Source of the DNA: Candidula unifasciata
Lineage: Eukaryota; Mollusca; Gastropoda; Stylommatophora; Geomitridae
Length of the DNA: 64,000 nucleotides
Assembly: GCA_905116865.2 (NCBI GenBank)
Contig: CAJHNH020002781.1
Span: forward strand, 1 to 64,000
Direction of reading: 5' to 3'
Of this stretch, positions 1-12,453 are shown piece by piece. The first letter of the stretch is position 1, and the number at the start of each line of letters is the position of its first letter. The position numbers and the translations under genes are program-made. The notes under the pieces are model-generated. The model ran no database searches. It saw only the letters and a list, made by a program, of their open reading frames with translations, and had not been told where the DNA came from.

Positions 1-45
1 TCAACTGATACAATTTATTTGGTCTCACTGAATTATATTTTTCAG

Positions 46-110
46 ACCAAAGCAGTGCAGGTTGCGATGGACCAGAAAAATTTTGATGAGGCTGTTCGGC
101 TGAGGGGAAA
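46..110 (+). CDS. PFK: PFK exon 1 of window (linker between halves)
   Basis: The acceptor is ttcag and the donor is gtaagat. The exon encodes [21 protein letters not shown] and ends after two bases of a Lys codon. In vertebrate PFK this segment (FDEALKLRG) lies at the junction of the two halves. Earlier exons are outside the window. Confidence 0.93.
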
Positions 111-3100
111 GTAAGATTTAGCTTTCATTTCTTTCTTTTGGAAAATTACTCTTGCCATTATTTATTTTCTGTCCAGAGTCTTAATAATCTAATAATGCCA
201 CATAGACGAAGAAGTCATGTTCTATTTTTTTTTGTTTTTTTTTAAAGTTTGAATGTTGTATTTGGCGACAGCTGCACTTAAAAGACCCCGTGTGTTGTTG
301 ACCACATCAATCATAGAGGGGTTGTGTGGTCAGTGAAAATATGAGTCTGATTTCACGTAATCAATGCACCACAAGCCCTGAAAGGGTTCTCTGCTTTTAC
401 TTTACTTACGGTAAATAGGTGTCTTGGGTTCAAATCCACAGGTAAAACCCCCCCCAAACTGACTTTTTTCTTCAAAATTTTGGAATTTTACTTTTTAACA
501 CTACATGAAAGTTTATTAATTTCTGCACATAATAATACATTTACTGAGGTAAAATTCCATCTGTAAGTAATTGAAAAAAATTTTTTTAATTGGCATGGTA
601 ACCGTTTATTTACCTAATTATGTATGCAAAATTTTCAAGCTGTCATAACTCAGTTATTTATCAACCTATTTTAATAATTTTTTCACCCATTTGCTAGAAA
701 TCTTAGAACTGTGATAATCTAATCCATGTTAAAACTTACATGAAAGATACATTTTCATTGGCCAATTTTGAAGAGGCTACAATAGCCACTGTCAAGTTTC
801 AACCAGTCGGAGAAGGCCTTACATAAATTTTGTAAATAAACAATGGCTGATTCTGCGTGACACCAGACACGCTGAATCCAGTTTCCTCATTATTTTAAGC
901 CTGATTGTTTACATTTCATTTTATTAAGTTAGTATTTGTGTTTAAATAACGTAAACCAATAAGTATGGATAAGAATAAACGTGCAGGCTATCGTAAGAAA
1001 AGGAAATTTCATGGCAATGGATATACCAAAGCAGCTGCTGTGTGTACACAAGTTACTGATACTGATTCCACATTGACACCAAACGAGCCACTGACTTCTA
1101 CTTCTAGTGATATTGCCACTATGGTTATTCATTCAGACACTGAAAGATCATCATCATTTGAGAAACTTTCCAGCAATTATTACCATGCAGATGATCAAAC
1201 TTGTATTAGTGGCCTAAGACTGTTTCATATCCAGAATCTTATTTCTTTTATTCAGCTGTTTCCATGCCCACAGTGTTATGTGCACAAAGATAATATATTT
1301 ACAGTCTCTGAACAGCTATCTGGCATAAGTTCACAGCTAGAGTTGCAGTGCACTGTATGCAAACACACACTGCTTTTAAAAAATCAGGAAAATATTAATT
1401 TGCAGTTCCAGTTTGCCATGTGTGGCATTGGCTGTCATGACCAGAAAAGTCGCCACTTTTTGGCTGCCATGAATATGCCCCAGCCAGTTTCAAGTGTTCA
1501 ATCAGCAGTATTCAGGGATCATATTCTTCATGCAAAATCCTTTTTTTGACATTTTTTCATCACATTGCGGATAATATCTCAAAAAGTTATTAACATATTG
1601 TCTTCATACTTGGCACACACATAGAAAAGGATCAGTAAAATGAAATGGACTAAAACAACTACAACAGCTTGGATACTTTTTGCATTTTTTCATATATGGT
1701 AACCCCAACCCCTAATTTTTTTCGGAAAAAACAGTATGGTATGATATAATAAACATAACTTTCAAACCTTTAGTTTCAATGAATAGTTTTTAGCACAATA
1801 TAATTAAAATATAATGTTAAATGTATGTGCACATTTTCATTAAGCCACCTTTATTAGTTTCTGAAATATCCTTGCAAATGTTAAGTACAAATTTGGCGAT
1901 TTTCAGCATAAAACATGACATTTTCAGTCAATATCGGTAAAAATATGTTGATTTTAGCCCCCAAAATTTATTTTCCATCAATCTTTAACTAATATGTACC
2001 TATAGAAAGCATTCATTGTTTTCAACAGATTTAATCAAATTCAATTTGGGGGTTTAACCTGTCCTTAAGTCGAATCTGTCCAAAATGACTTTGGCTCTCG
2101 AGTCGACAACCTAAAATTTGGTACCAGGTGAAGTCACCTGGCTGAGTTGTTAAGAATGCGGGGTTCTCATTCTTTAGGCCCAGGTTCAAATCCTCAGCAA
2201 GATGATGGAATTTTCTGTAAAAGGTGGTGGGGTTAAAATCCTAATTTGCACAGTCTGTGGTGACAGAACTAGCTATGCCACATTAAATCCGCAGGCTTAT
2301 AACCCTCACTCTCTACACCACCATAAAAAGTGATAAGAACAGTCAGTAAATTTGAACTTGGATGAGACAGAACGAACAAACTTTATTTCAATGGATCACA
2401 AATTGGGCACACAGGACAGTGTTACATTCGGCCCTTTGAAACACCCGTCTTTTACAGAGCAGTTGTATTTTATCAATAAAGCATGTTATATTCATATGAT
2501 AATATGCATATGGATTGTATATATCAAGAAAAAACACAAAAGCATGGGTGGTAAAATGCATGCACACACACACACACGCCTACCCACTCAAACATGCATA
2601 TGTATGCACCCACATACATCAATACACATCCATCCACATACATACACATGCACACACAGACGGAGCGCTTTTGGGAGTGTCCTGAGTGCTATGATGTTGA
2701 TTCTCAGCTCAACATTTGGACTTATTTGATCCATTGAATGAAGTAAAAAAGGCTAACTTTGTGTGTGTGTGTGTGTGTGTGCATGCATTAGAAAGTGACT
2801 GATAAGTACTATCTAGGCCTGAAAAAATCATATCTAATATGGCCAGGGATATTTGCCACTTGTATAGACTATATTGGCTTTTCTGTTCAGCACAGCTACT
2901 TTTCTTGATACCTTATCAGGTCCATTCAGCTCAGTTTACCCAGGGACCAGAAAGTTTGAAAATGGGGATCGATGCTGGCCAGAGGGGCCGAGCAACAAGA
3001 TAGACAAACCACTAATACACTACAGTTGGCAATGATCTGCAGGCCATTTGCTAGGCCTATGTGGGACGTTGCATGTGACCGCTCATACTGGAGCTCCTCT

Positions 3101-6100
3101 CTTCATCGAGGAGCTGTGGCACATGAAGCTGCTAGAACTGCAGCAGTAATTCAGAAAAGACAAGCCAGGAAAGACACTAAAGCAAATCATCAGAGGTGCG
3201 GCCTCCGTTCTCTGTCCATACTGCTCAAAAACTTTCAGTGCTAGAATTGGCTTTATCAGCCATCTGCACACTCACAAAACCTAATGCAGTCACCACTGGA
3301 TGGACGGACTGGTCATCATCACCTATGATGGGCTAACAACAACAACAACAGGCATGAGTAGGCCAGACTTGACCCAGCAGGCTGCCAGTTGAATTCCCTG
3401 CTCTACATTTTATTGTACTATTATGTGAAGTAGGGCTGTTCAGTTAAATTTACTTAGGGATGAAAATAGTGATTGTCACAGGCCACAGGCTTGAGCCACA
3501 GCATAGAAAGATCATTGAAACACTACAGCTGGCAATCATCTATTGGCCTAATAAAGAGCACTGATTTACAGAAGCACAGCATCTTGCATGTACAACTTTA
3601 CCATGATTATTTATTTCAAGTAGAGACAAGTAAAAGGCCCTCTTTACAATAGTCTCACATCAGGCATGTGGTGCTAAACCCATATTTGTATAGACTAGCT
3701 TGCACTCGAGGGCTGATAGGGTCAACATCCTGCCAGCCACCTTTATGTCATAGGATATTTCCTGGTACCCATCTATAACATTTACCAAGAGAAGATGGAA
3801 ATGGCTTGGCCACGTTATGAGAATGACTTCTGATATACCTGTCAAAACAGCTCTCACATGGACACCAGAGGTAAAGAGAAAACAGGGGCGCCCAAAAACA
3901 ACATGGAGACGAACGATGGAAAGTGACCTGAGTGCGGCATCTTTGACATGGAAAACTGCACTGAAGATTGCACAGGACAGGAAAGCACGGAAAGTCCTCT
4001 CTGAAGCCTCATGTGCCACTAGGCACAACGAGAACTGATGATGATGATCTATAACATTATTCCGTCCATGTGTGGGACGTACATTTTCATTATTTTGAAG
4101 CCCCACCCCGGCTGTGGTCAGGGGCCCTGATTATAACCCTATGTGTTGAAGAGTGTTTCTTGGACCTGTCCCCAGGTGATCCTTGTCTGAATGGTGGTAC
4201 TTTGTGTCACCGGGTGTTTATTGCTTGGTGTGATGTCTTGGTGAGGTAAAACATCAGTCAGTCTGGTACCCATTCTAAGCTGAGTCTGCCTGTAAACTTT
4301 AGGTCAATATTATGTATATATCTGCACTATTTTACTTAGTTATTTTGTATTTGTTGCACCTGTGGCTTAGATGTTATGAACATGCTTTGAGGAGTGTAAT
4401 TCCGATGGTACCAGGTTTGATTCCAGCTGTAGGCAGTTTGGCAGCTCTGTCTAATGTTGGTTTCATCAGTAGTATCTAGGGCTGTACCGAATATTCGCTT
4501 CGTATTCGCTTCGGGGGCCGAATAGTGGACCTAATAACTATTCGGTATTCGGCCGAATAGTTGCGATCGGGCCGAATACGAATAGTGGTTACCTTACACC
4601 CATTCATGGACTGGTAGAAAATAAACATGTCAAGATCTCCCACCTTGGTTCATAATGTCCAGCGTTATCTCTGTGCACCACCTATGAGCGTACCAAGTGA
4701 ACGTCTGTTTAGTAAAGCTGGAAATGCCTTCAGTGAGACAAGAAGCTGCCTTAATGCTGACAACATGGAACGATTTTTTGGGTGTGGAAAGCTAATGCCG
4801 CTTTCATGGATTAATTAAGCTGTCAGTGACGATTTACAAGTTTAGTTACTTGTTATAAAACTAAGAATACTTTCACTCCTATGTATTAGTTACCACAGAC
4901 TGACTGACTGAAGAATGCAAAACATGAAATGTATTTCTTCTTCTTCTTCTTCGCGTTCACCAGCTGTACACTCTGGCGTAAAAGTTCTGGTTGTTCGTCC
5001 ACTTCTGGACTGCAGTCCTGCTCCAGAACCTGAGTGTTGCGTGTGCATCAGTTTTACAGATCTGATTCAATTGAATGTAGACTGCTGGTTCCTTGCGCCT
5101 CAGGCAGATGCACTCCGACTTCAAAGGAAGCTCCCCAGTTAGTCGACTCTTACGACATGCTTTTGGTGAGGCAGTGGGTCTATTCTTGTTTTCCCCACAA
5201 TAGGGCCCCGGAACCCACACGGGGGGAAATGTATTTAAATGTTTACTATTCTGTACTACATTTTGTGAAGTAAAATGTCAGTGTGTATTTGACATTATGG
5301 ATGTGTTCTGTTTAGATCTATTTTATACACGCAAGTGGAAGAATGGGCCTTAGTTTGAATAGTGGGAAGACAGAAGTAATGGTGGTATCAAAGAAAATAA
5401 TTACTCCTAAATTTGTAATAAAAGTCAATGGTTTTATTTGGGGACAAGTAAGGAAATTTAAGTATCTGGGCACATGGATAACTTCAGATGGAAGATGCAT
5501 TACTGAAATAAGAAACAGAATAGGACAGGCAAAAACTGCATTTTATAAAATGAATAACATCTTATGCAATATTTCTTTGTCATTGAAGGTTAGAAAAATA
5601 ATTCCTGCTTGCTACATACATCTAGTTTTAACAAATGGATGTAAGTCCTGGACAATCGGTAGGCAGGCCAAACAATTTCTTGAAACCTCAGAGATGTGGT
5701 ATTACAGAACAATGCTTAAAATATCCTGCATAGTGAACGAACATCGAACTGGGGCTAGCAGTGCTCACTACAATAAGGTTGGTAAACCAGCAATGAACTG
5801 GGTCGGGCAGTGCTCACTACAAGAAGACTTGTGAATGAACATCGAACCAAGGCGAGTGGTGCTCAGAGTTGTTGTATTACAGAACAATGCCTAAAATACT
5901 CTGGACAGCACACACACACACAAAAAGCAACCAAGAAGTCTTGATAGAGGCGGCAGCCCGAAGACAACTCCTCACAGACATCAGAAGGAGACAGTCATCA
6001 TTTTTCGACCATGTTATAAGATGAGGGAAAATGGAACACGTGGTGACCACTGGAAATATATGTGGAAGGAGGGATAGAAGATTCTTGACAGTCTTGTTGC

Positions 6101-9100
6101 ATGGCATGGAGGTGTGTCAGCACACGAACTAATACATGCTGCAGGAGATCGCAGATTGTGGCAAGGCATAATCGCCCATACCAGTCGGCAAAGCACCTGA
6201 TGATGATGATTCACTTTTCGTATTCGTATTGGCCGAATAGTTGGTCCAGCTATTCGTATTCGGCCGAATAGTGAAAATCACTATTCGGTACAGCCCTAGT
6301 AGTATCAAGAGCTGACCATTAGAAAGCAGTGACAAACTACTGAACGTAAAATTACCCAATGAAATCACAGTCAGCTTAAAAAATGCTGTGGATGGATGTG
6401 TTTTGTTATTCTTTTACTTGTTGCACTTTTTTGTCATTCTTGCAGTGGGGAAAATAAATTAAAAGGTAATTGTTTTGCTGTGTAGGAGCTTCCAGAACAA
6501 CTTGAATACATACAGGCTTTTGAGTAAGCTTCGACCACCAGCTTCCCACGTGAAACCAACCTCCCATGAGGACAAGGTGAGTCCATGTCATATTCTTGTT
6601 TTCTGGATTTCTGACAGCTGACCTAATGGAATGTTCTAGTAATTTTCTTGTGTTTTCTTTGGGTTTCTGACAACTTTTCATAAGAGAATCTTTTCCTTAC
6701 TTTGTTTTCATTTTGTTGTATACCTGATTTTGTGCTTAAACAGTATGTTCTAGTAAGTTTCTTTTCTTATTGTTAAGTACTTGTCAGCTAGCTGTAACAG
6801 TATCTTATAATTTTCTCTTTTTGTGTGTGTGTGGTGTTTTCTGACTTTTTGAAAGCTGATTGAAAAGAGTATTTTTTAGTAGTTTGTTGTTGCTGTGAGT
6901 TGATGACAGAAATGTAACAGAATGTTTTAGTATCTTTGTTGTTGTTGTTTTTCTGTTGTGATTTATTTTGAATGTTCTTGTCTCTTGAAATATTTTGAGA
7001 CTTGTGGCAGACAAAGATAAAAAGATCATTTCCACACCATGAGACAAATTGGGTTTGTGAGTCCCATAATTCTTTACCATAACAAAACTTAGGAGTGATG
7101 TGGTCATTGTCACAGCAATTGCTGACCATCAGATGGCAAAGTGGTTAATGAAGTTCATAACATTTAGGCTGGGTCGAGCTGGGTGTCATTTTAAAATAAC
7201 CACTTTGCTGAGCATTTAGACCTGTGACTGCTATAATGAGGCTAGTTAGAGAGTGCAGCAGATGTCAGAGGGAATGCCTGATTAGCATAATTTATAGGCA
7301 AAAGGCCCAGTAGGAAACCTGTAGCCAAATATCGCTTGAAAGAAAGAGAATGTTTTTTTCCCCCACAAGAATTAGTGAAAGACAATGAAGCAGAGTTCCA
7401 TGTGTAAGTATAAATAAACTATGTGAATAGAACTGCATGTATGGACATACGGTAAGCCTGGGAGAGAGAGTGAGTTCATTCTATTTTGGCACTGGAGTGC
7501 AGAGATGCAAATGTGCGAAATAGCGGGCGAGCCTGGTCTAAATATTTCTAAGGTTAACAAAACATCAGTTAACCTTCCAGAATTGTGCATAGAAGGCTAC
7601 TTGTATTGTCCTGTCTTTTTTTTATTTCCCTTTTTAATTAAGTTAAGTTAGTTGCGTATCCTTTACAGGACGTTGCAGAACCAACCCTAACAGCCCCTGG
7701 CTGTTGTGTGGTTTCTCTTGGCAAATTTACGTCCAGTAGTTTGCCATTGCTTTCTGGACGGTCGGCTTTCTTGATACCACTGTCGAAACCAACGCAAGGT
7801 GCATTGCCCGCAACTGGGATCAAACCCGGCATCCCGGCATTTCGAAGCGAAGCGTTCGCATCGACTTAGCCATAGAGCCGACCCCTTTTTAATTACATCT
7901 GTTAATTTCATGTTAGCTTTGAGTTATTATCCAGAATTGTAATGTAAGTTTTCCCTTCCTTAAATTTCCCATGTTAACCACATGAAGTTTTTTCAGGATC
8001 CAAATACCTTCCCATTTATGGACCATGGTGTAAGTCTGTTGACTAATGCTGTTTTTTTGTCCACTTGCTGCATGCTTCGACATATTTAATCTTTGCGACA
8101 ATTGGTGTTAGTTGATGTTTTTAGAGGTTTATGTATCTAGAAGTTTTGTGACTATCACAGTAAGATCATTGCACATAACATTTTTTTCCCAACATTATCA
8201 TAATTTATTCTGAACCATCATGTATTTTTTTTTTCATATGAGAATTGTTTGCATTTTGAAAGTGTTTATAAATTACAGATTTTTTTGAAAAGAATGCTGT
8301 TTGTTGGGAATGAATTAGTTTGGACTCAGTTCTATGAGGATCTCCATGGCTTTTTTCAAGCCATTACACAAATACCATGAGTTCATTTTTACAGACTATC
8401 AGTGTCTGTGGCTTGGCCATTGCAAATGGGCTTCATAATTTTGAAATACCTGGTTTGATTCCAGTTGCGGCTGATGTTGCAGTAAATTGCTTTGCATTGA
8501 TTTTGACCATGGTATGTAGTGCCAGCCATTCAGGAAGCAGTGGCAAACTACTGAACATAGAATGCCTGTTAAAATCAGAAACAGCCAAAGAATTCTGGGG
8601 GTGGTTCTGCAGCGTCCTGTAAAAGATTGGCAACTAACTTTTTTGTTAACATTTGTAATCCACATTTATGGTAATAATAAATTGAGACTTTTTTTTTTTG
8701 AAGAGCCTGTGTTTTTATGAAAAATCTACTTGTTTAACAAAAATGTTTAGAACATTTATAAATTGTTATTTACTTGAAAATTATAATGTAAGTAATAGAG
8801 AACCACCAGGTGGTGATGATGATGATGATGATAATAATAATATAATAATAATAGCTTTGTAAGAATTTCAGCACCTCACTTCATGTGTATTCTTACTATA
8901 ATATTGGGGCTTAGGGTGCGTGCATTCAGCTATTTTACAACTTGTATTTTAGTTATTTATGCTGCACTGTTGTATTTATGGGATGTCCTGCTGGACATGA
9001 ATTATTTGCTGGCTCATTGAGACATTTATTATTTGCAGAAATCCATGTAACATACACATTACATGGTGATTCATTTGTAATGTTTTTTTTTTTTTTAAAT

Positions 9101-12100
9101 CTTCTTCCAGTGTTTAATTTGGGGGTTGACATTGATAATTAGGATCCTTGAATTCTTGATAGAGACTGATGTTTTGATGAAGAAAGTGATGCTGTATGTA
9201 TTATTTGTTTAAGCTTACTTTTTCATCTTCTTCACGTACACCAGCTATAAACTCTGGCAGAAAGTTCTGGTTATTCATTCACTTCTGGACTGCAGTCCTG
9301 TTCTAGAACCTGTGTGTTGTGTGTGCATCCATTTTACAAATGTGACTCATTTGTATGCAGACTGCTGGTTTCTTGCCTCTCAGGCAGATGCACTCAGACT
9401 TTGAAGGAAGCTCTCAATTAGTCGACTCTTAGGACACGCTTTTTTGGGCAGGCAGTGGGTCTATTTTTGTTTTCCCTATAACAGGGCCCTGGAACCCACA
9501 CATGGAGTTTGAGCTTTCCAGGTCCATCATTTTCTTTTTGGTTTTCGATGCCTTAGAATTTATTTTCTCCTTTGTCCTTGATATTCTCAGCATTAAAAAA
9601 CATTAGAAAACAAAAATTAAAGGAGACTGAGTACCTCTAGTTTTGTCACCACTTTATTTCTTCTTCTTCTTCTTGGTGTTCACCGGCTGTAAACTCTAGA
9701 GGACAGTTTGTGTTGTTTGTCCATTTCTGGACTTTGGTCTTATCTCAGAACTTGAGTTTTGCGTGCACATCCATTTTACAGATCTGGCTTATTTGTATAC
9801 AAACTGTTGGTTCCTTGCCTCTTATACAGATGCACTCTGACACTCTCTATCCAGCCAAAATGGGTACCAGGTCATGTCTGGGAGGTACCGGTGGATGAAG
9901 TGATGCTGAGCGCCAGTTTGTCTGTAAAGGGCCATATGCATTATATGCCAATAGCATTAAAAACACCTTTACTTTTTACTTACTTTACTTTTGGTTTGGT
10001 TTTTAGTCCCAGAAACCCTGTCCAACCATGTAGCCATATAGTTCATTTATATTAGGGCACCACAAAATGGTTACAGAGTAACCTGTAGTTCGGGGTGGGT
10101 GAGTTTTTGTGTATCACATTGTTACCGTGTGTCAGGGTTTAAGGTATTTATCTTATGCTTTTCCGGTCGCTTGACTGATGGTTTTGTTAAATCTGGTTGT
10201 TTTTTTACAGGTTTCTGCTACGATGCCCATCCATATCACTTACCAGCTGTTAAAAGCTTTTTTTCTTTCTATATTTTTATGAGCTTTTTGCTATATATAA
10301 AGCCTTTGTTTTTTTTAATGAACCACTTTAAGAAATAGTTTATTTTTATTATTCAGTTCTAAATCATTTTACTAATACTAAGGGATAGACTCTTTGTAAT
10401 ATTCTATGTCACTGTACTAATCTAAGGAGCAGCACATTTATAGTATGCATTTCTAACATCATCATCACTATCATCATCATGTGTCACCCTTTCATTTAAG
10501 GTTAGTTGAAATGAGTCCTAGTTGTAATGGGTCCCCAGCACCTTTTGCCCTGTATAATTAGTGCACTCAAACACCTTACAGTCCGTCTCTTGATATTGTC
10601 TGTATACATGTTTTCCTCAATACACACTTACCCTCCACTTTTCACCCTAGATACCTGGTCTACATACGTTTGATGTATTGTCTGATTCCCATATTGTCAG
10701 TATTGCTTTAATCCAAGTAATTTTACTGATACCAGTATCAACCCTTTCGTCCCAGTGACCTAGAAAAAAAAATTATGCCAAAGACTTGTATTTCTTTAAT
10801 TTTGCGTTCTCCTAAATAAAAATATTCCTTAAAAAAATTGGTCACAACAACAGCAAAAAAAAATCATAATTCTATTTATGGACCAAAACAGTGTTAATTT
10901 TCATGCACAATAATGGGATTAATCAAGAACCACAAATGATGCAGTGACTTGAGTGGGTTACATCTCTCTGCGCTTTGAAAAAAATGTTTAGCCTGATTCG
11001 TTATTGACCCAAACCCAGGCACCAGTTGGAACTGTAAACTAATGGTAAATTCTAATGTCGTAATTTCTTTAAGTAATGCTATTTTCCACAAGGAAACCCC
11101 ATCTAAATGCTACTTTTAACAGCTGTGCTAATTACCGGTCATTCTAAAAAAAAAAAAAGATTGCCCAGGAGAAAAAAGGAACCAATGCTGTTAGCAGGGC
11201 TTTTCTTAAACCAGCCTTTATAGCAGCGGATCTCAACCTGTGGGTCATGACCCCTTTTGGAATCTAAGGAGTGTTTCACAGCGGTAGCCTAAGACCATCG
11301 TAAAAGACATGTTCACTGAAGTTATGAAGTAGCAATGAAAATAATTGCGGATGGGGGTCACCACAACATGAGGAACTGTATTAAAGGGTTGTGGCATTAG
11401 GAAGGTTGAAAACTACTACTGTATAGCAACCTGAGAACATTTACAGGGCTGTTGCACAAATCAGAAGTATCGGGTTTTGTGCTTCTTGGAGCGTGAGGGT
11501 TAAGTCACTGACCTTAGGCTTAGATGGCTGTTTTGTTGGTACCTCTCCAGCTTTCCAGATGATAGTGTTCACTTATGCTGTAGGGAGGCCTGAGAATCGC
11601 AGCCTGTAATGATGAGGAGTGTGACTAGAAGTCTAGCAGTAGCACATCCCCTCCGTAGCACAGTATGTGGGCAGTATTTTAGAGACTATGTGATGTCCAT
11701 GAAGTGTGATCACTTTAAGCCTGCTTTTTTAAACTCCAGAGGTTTGAGGTTTGAACAACGGATCAACATCATGGCACACGAGTAGTAACCCGTAAGTGCT
11801 CCGTTCCTCTTCTAACTCCGGTGTGAGTCTGAAGAAGCTCAGCACAGTGCACAGGCTCTGTAGCACCGGTGGTAAACTCCAGAGGCAAGACTAATAATGA
11901 AATGTTTAGAACAAAGCATGATGAATAAACTGACGGAACAGAAGCTAAGAGCTCTGCCTATCCTGTGAAGGAAGGTAGTGAGTTTTATTTAAGATACTAT
12001 CCATTTGGGATAGAGAGTCGGTGTTTTGATGATCCCTGGGGTTCATCAATAGTACTACATGATTGTTTGACACTTGGCAGATGAACAACTTTTGTATAAA

Positions 12101-12363
12101 GACGGACAGTTTTGTATACAGCCTATTGCATCAAGCCACTGTGCTATTTTGACTTCCATGTGAAACGTGACCAGTATCATATGCCAGTTTAATTAGTATA
12201 ACATGCTTCTTGTATCTTCATTTTGATTTCATGAAGAAATAAATGTATATGGTTATGTTAATTTAAAAAAAATCTCTTTATTCTGTGTCATAAAAACTAA
12301 TCTTTGTGTTTATTGTTGAACTAATTAGCGTGTATGTATATATGTATATGTGTATGTGTATGT

Positions 12364-12453
<90 letters not shown>

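Larger units (their letters stand above)
4477..6298 (+). mobile_element. hAT-superfamily DNA transposon, internally deleted, with nested insertions
   Basis: It starts TAGGGCTGTACCGAATA and ends in the inverse, TATTCGGTACAGCCCTA. GAATAG/CTATTC-rich subterminal motifs lie at both ends. It is flanked by the perfect 8-bp direct repeat GTAGTATC, the target-duplication length of hAT elements. Inside are a short transposase C-terminus (4627-4818), an antisense SINE-B (4937-5225) and an RTE-like LINE (5300-6209). Most of the transposase is deleted, so the copy is not autonomous. Confidence 0.92.

Noticed and set aside
440..2060. Inverted pair AGGTAAAACCCC / GGGGGTTTAACCT as ends of the Mutator-like element
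   Set aside because: The left member lies inside SINE-A sequence that continues to ~478, so the pairing is probably chance.
3660..4106. 148-residue minus-strand open frame
   Set aside because: It is antisense to a SINE-A piece and an RTE-like LINE end, with no domain of its own.
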